From positions 1 to 48,085 of the forward strand of contig CBFHAI010000032.1 of the NCBI GenBank assembly GCA_965653565.1: DNA of 48,085 nt, read 5' to 3'. Within the stretch, counting starts at the first letter, position 1, and each line of letters begins with the position of its first letter. The notes under the pieces are model-generated. The model did no database searches, was not told the origin of the DNA, and saw only the letters and a program-made list of their open reading frames with translations. Of this stretch, positions 46,057 through 48,085 are shown in pieces. The DNA comes from JALCLA01 sp965653565 (GTDB lineage: Bacteria; Pseudomonadota; Gammaproteobacteria; Xanthomonadales; Xanthomonadaceae). The position numbers were made by a program, and so were the translations under genes.

Positions 46057-47823
46057 ATGCGTACCCATTTCTGCGGCCTCGTCGATGAGGCGCTGTTAGG
46101 CCAGACCGTCACTGTATGCGGCTGGGTCAACACCAACCGGGTCCAGAGCCACGTGGTGTTCACCGACTTGCGCGATCACGAAGGCGTGGTGCAGATCGTC
46201 GCCGATTCCGACATGTCGGCGCTGTTCAAGGCCGCGGGCGCGCTGGGTCTGGAGGATTGCGTGAGCGTCACCGGCACGGTGCGCCTGCGCCAGGCCGCGA
46301 ACGACAAGATCCGCAGCGGCAAGGTGGAAATCGTCGCCAGCGATATCGTGCTGCTCAACAAGGCGCAGCCGCTGCCGTTCCACGCGCACGAGAACGCCAA
46401 CGAGGAAATCCGCCTCAAATATCGATATCTCGACCTGCGCCGCCCGGAAATGCAGCGCATGCAGCGCACCCGCATCAAACTGGTGCAGGCGCTGCGCCGC
46501 TATCTGGATGCGCGTGGTTTTCAGGACATCGAAACCCCGATCCTCACCAAGGCCACGCCGGAAGGCGCGCGCGATTTCCTGGTGCCCGCGCGCATGCATC
46601 CGGGCGAGTTCTACGCATTGCCGCAGTCGCCGCAGCTGTTCAAGCAGATCCTGATGATGGCCGGCTTCGACCGCTATTATCAGATCGCCCGCTGCTTCCG
46701 CGACGAAGCGTTGCGCGCCGACCGCCAGCTCGAATTCACCCAGCTCGACATGGAATTCGCCTTCGTGCGCGAGCGCGACGTGCAGGATTTCGTCGAAGGC
46801 ATGATTCGCGAGATTTTCCGCGAAGTGATGGATGTTGCGTTGGCCGAAACTTTCCCGCGGTTGACCTACGCTGAAGCGATGCGTCGCTTCGGGTCCGACA
46901 AACCGGATTTGCGCATCGATCTGGAATTGGTCGATATCGCCGAGCTGGTGAAGACCAGCGAATTCAAGGTTTTCACCGACTGGGCCAACGATGCCGAAGG
47001 CCGCGTCGTCGCATTGCGTGCGCCCCGCGGCGCTGCGATGTCGCGCAAACAGATCGACGACTGCGCCGCGCATTGCGCCAAATACGGCGCGAAGGGCCTG
47101 GCGTGGATGAAGGTGGAAGACGGCGGCAAGGTCAACTCGCCGATCGCCAAGTTCCTCACCGAAGACACCATCGCCGCGATCCTTTCCGCCACGCAGGCGG
47201 TTTCCGGCGATTTACTGTTCTTCGGTGCGGCCAACTACAAGACGGCGAGCGATTTCATGGGCGCGCTGCGCCTGAAACTCGGTCGCGATCTTGGCTTGGT
47301 CGCCAACATCTGGGCGCCGTTGTGGGTCACCGATTTCCCGATGTTCGAATGGGATGACGAAGAGCAGCGCTACGTTGCCCTGCATCATCCGTTCACCGCG
47401 CCTGCGGTCGATGACATCGCCGATCTGCGTGCGAATGCGAAGACGGCGGTGTCGCGCGGTTACGACATGGTGCTCAATGGCAACGAGATCGGCGGTGGTT
47501 CGATCCGTATCCATAATTCGGCGATGCAGAGCGCGGTGTTCGAGTTGCTCGGCATTGGCGCTGAAGAGGCCGAAGGGAAATTCGGATTCCTGCTCGAAGC
47601 GCTCAAGTACGGCGCGCCGCCGCATGGTGGCATCGCATTCGGTATCGATCGTATTGCGGCGTTGATGGCCGGCACCGAATCGATTCGCGATGTGATTCCG
47701 TTCCCGAAGACGACGACGGCGCAGTGTTTGATGACGGGCGCGCCGTCTGCGGTGCCCGACAAGCAATTGGCTGAAGTGCATATCGCGGTGAAGGTTGTCG
47801 AGAAGGTGATTACTGGGGTTTGA
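46057..47823 (+). CDS. aspS: aspartyl-tRNA synthetase
   Basis: 588 residues, usual length for the bacterial enzyme. N-terminal OB-fold anticodon-binding domain ('MRTHFCGLVDEALLGQTVTVCGWVNTNR'), class II catalytic core with 'QSPQLFKQILMMAGFDRYYQIARCFRDE' (motif 2 region), the bacterial GAD insertion (about 280-420) and motif 3 'GGIAFGIDRIAALMAG' near residue 535. It charges tRNA-Asp, and possibly also tRNA-Asn in organisms with the transamidation route. ATG 46057 is preceded by a possible TATAAA -10 element (45997-46002). The coding sequence is complete. Confidence 0.98.
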   Translation: MRTHFCGLVDEALLGQTVTVCGWVNTNRVQSHVVFTDLRDHEGVVQIVADSDMSALFKAAGALGLEDCVSVTGTVRLRQAANDKIRSGKVEIVASDIVLLNKAQPLPFHAHENANEEIRLKYRYLDLRRPEMQRMQRTRIKLVQALRRYLDARGFQDIETPILTKATPEGARDFLVPARMHPGEFYALPQSPQLFKQILMMAGFDRYYQIARCFRDEALRADRQLEFTQLDMEFAFVRERDVQDFVEGMIREIFREVMDVALAETFPRLTYAEAMRRFGSDKPDLRIDLELVDIAELVKTSEFKVFTDWANDAEGRVVALRAPRGAAMSRKQIDDCAAHCAKYGAKGLAWMKVEDGGKVNSPIAKFLTEDTIAAILSATQAVSGDLLFFGAANYKTASDFMGALRLKLGRDLGLVANIWAPLWVTDFPMFEWDDEEQRYVALHHPFTAPAVDDIADLRANAKTAVSRGYDMVLNGNEIGGGSIRIHNSAMQSAVFELLGIGAEEAEGKFGFLLEALKYGAPPHGGIAFGIDRIAALMAGTESIRDVIPFPKTTTAQCLMTGAPSAVPDKQLAEVHIAVKVVEKVITGV

Positions 47824-47870
47824 GGGTCTGTTTGTTGTGCGATTGGGAGGGAGATGGCGAGGCTCCATTT

Positions 47871-47911
47871 TCGTCGTTTCCGCGAAAGCAAAAATCCAGC
47901 ATTCCTCAATC
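47871..47911. repeat. REP-like repeat, degenerate copy
   Basis: Begins TCGTCGTTTCCGCGAAAGC and keeps 'ATCCAGC', but the palindrome has decayed compared with the two copies that follow. In the non-coding tail after aspS. Confidence 0.5.
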
Positions 47912-47912
47912 T

Positions 47913-47954
47913 TCGTCATTCCCGCGCAGGCGGGGATCCAGTGACTCTGAAGCG
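47913..47954. repeat. REP-like palindromic repeat, copy 2
   Basis: 42-base unit starting TCGTCATTCCCGCGCAGGCG and ending CTCTGAAGCG. It differs from copy 3 at a few positions; the arms CATTCCCGC / GCGGGGAT form an imperfect stem. Confidence 0.75.
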
Positions 47955-47981
47955 AGCGGCTCTTCGCGAGTCACAACAATC

Positions 47982-48023
47982 TCGTCATTCCCGCGAAGGC
48001 GGGAATCCAGCGACTTTGAAGCG
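47982..48023. repeat. REP-like palindromic repeat, copy 3
   Basis: 42-base unit starting TCGTCATTCCCGCGAAGGCG and ending CTTTGAAGCG, with perfect stem ATTCCCGC-GAAG-GCGGGAAT. Same direction as copy 2, 69 bases apart. Repeats with the core CGTCATTCCCGCG...GCGGGAATCCAG are widespread in proteobacterial genomes. Confidence 0.78.
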
Positions 48024-48085
48024 TTCCGCCTCCCTCGGTTTTAGTTGTTGCGACTTCGCGAGTTTCGTCCCCCTCAGCGGGGGCC
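48024..48085. other. window end, non-coding
   Basis: No gene. A short stem CCCCC-TCAGC-GGGGG (48069-48083) is visible near the edge; what follows is outside the window. Confidence 0.3.

Overview
The window looks like chromosomal DNA of a high-GC gammaproteobacterium. The most likely order is Lysobacterales (Xanthomonadales), perhaps near Rhodanobacteraceae. This rests on the gene types (TonB-dependent receptor, orphan FtsX-type permease, DUF3011 protein, DUF2058, YceH, ABC-F YheS, ClpB, AspS) and on secreted proteins ending in an 'F-x-DGFE'-like tail. No rRNA or tRNA gene was seen, so the assignment is inference.

Layout. 1-4.4 kb: NCS2-like permease, ADP-ribosylation/crystallin J1-like protein, TonB-dependent receptor. 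4.5-11.5 kb: secreted 14-repeat RCC1 protein, frame-broken HipA-like remnant, VOC protein, SAM methyltransferase, and a large secreted FG-GAP/VCBS protein. 11.6-21.7 kb: prolyl oligopeptidase divergent from a MarR regulator over a two-site operator, CPBP membrane protease, membrane-bound AraC-type regulator divergent from an orphan ADOP/MacB-like permease, APC transporter, YgjP-like metallopeptidase, DUF2058 protein. 21.9-25.4 kb: small exported or hypothetical proteins, a YCII protein, and a tandem pair of paralogous exported proteins with IPTL-like membrane tails.

25.4-33.2 kb is the accessory region. Its right half is visibly less GC-rich. A roughly 70-codon gene occurs three times on the minus strand (one copy frameshifted, one without its start codon, one intact). 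Each copy sits directly upstream of, and divergent from, an unrelated plus-strand gene: a secreted Calx-beta-like protein, a small membrane-anchored protein, and a 1255-residue SIR2 protein of the type found in anti-phage defence. This 'small gene + divergent cargo' pattern repeated three times is the most interesting structure in the window.

33.2-48.1 kb is mostly conserved housekeeping sequence: clpB with a good sigma-32 promoter, a DUF4166/DCC pair, a CheY-like response regulator, yceH, yheS, a membrane protein, an FmdB-type zinc ribbon protein, a secreted hypothetical, a second 14-repeat RCC1 protein, a bidirectional terminator, a triple DUF3011 protein, and aspS. It ends in a small cluster of REP-like palindromic repeats. 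Repeat counts, motif positions and starts were read by eye; no homology search was possible.
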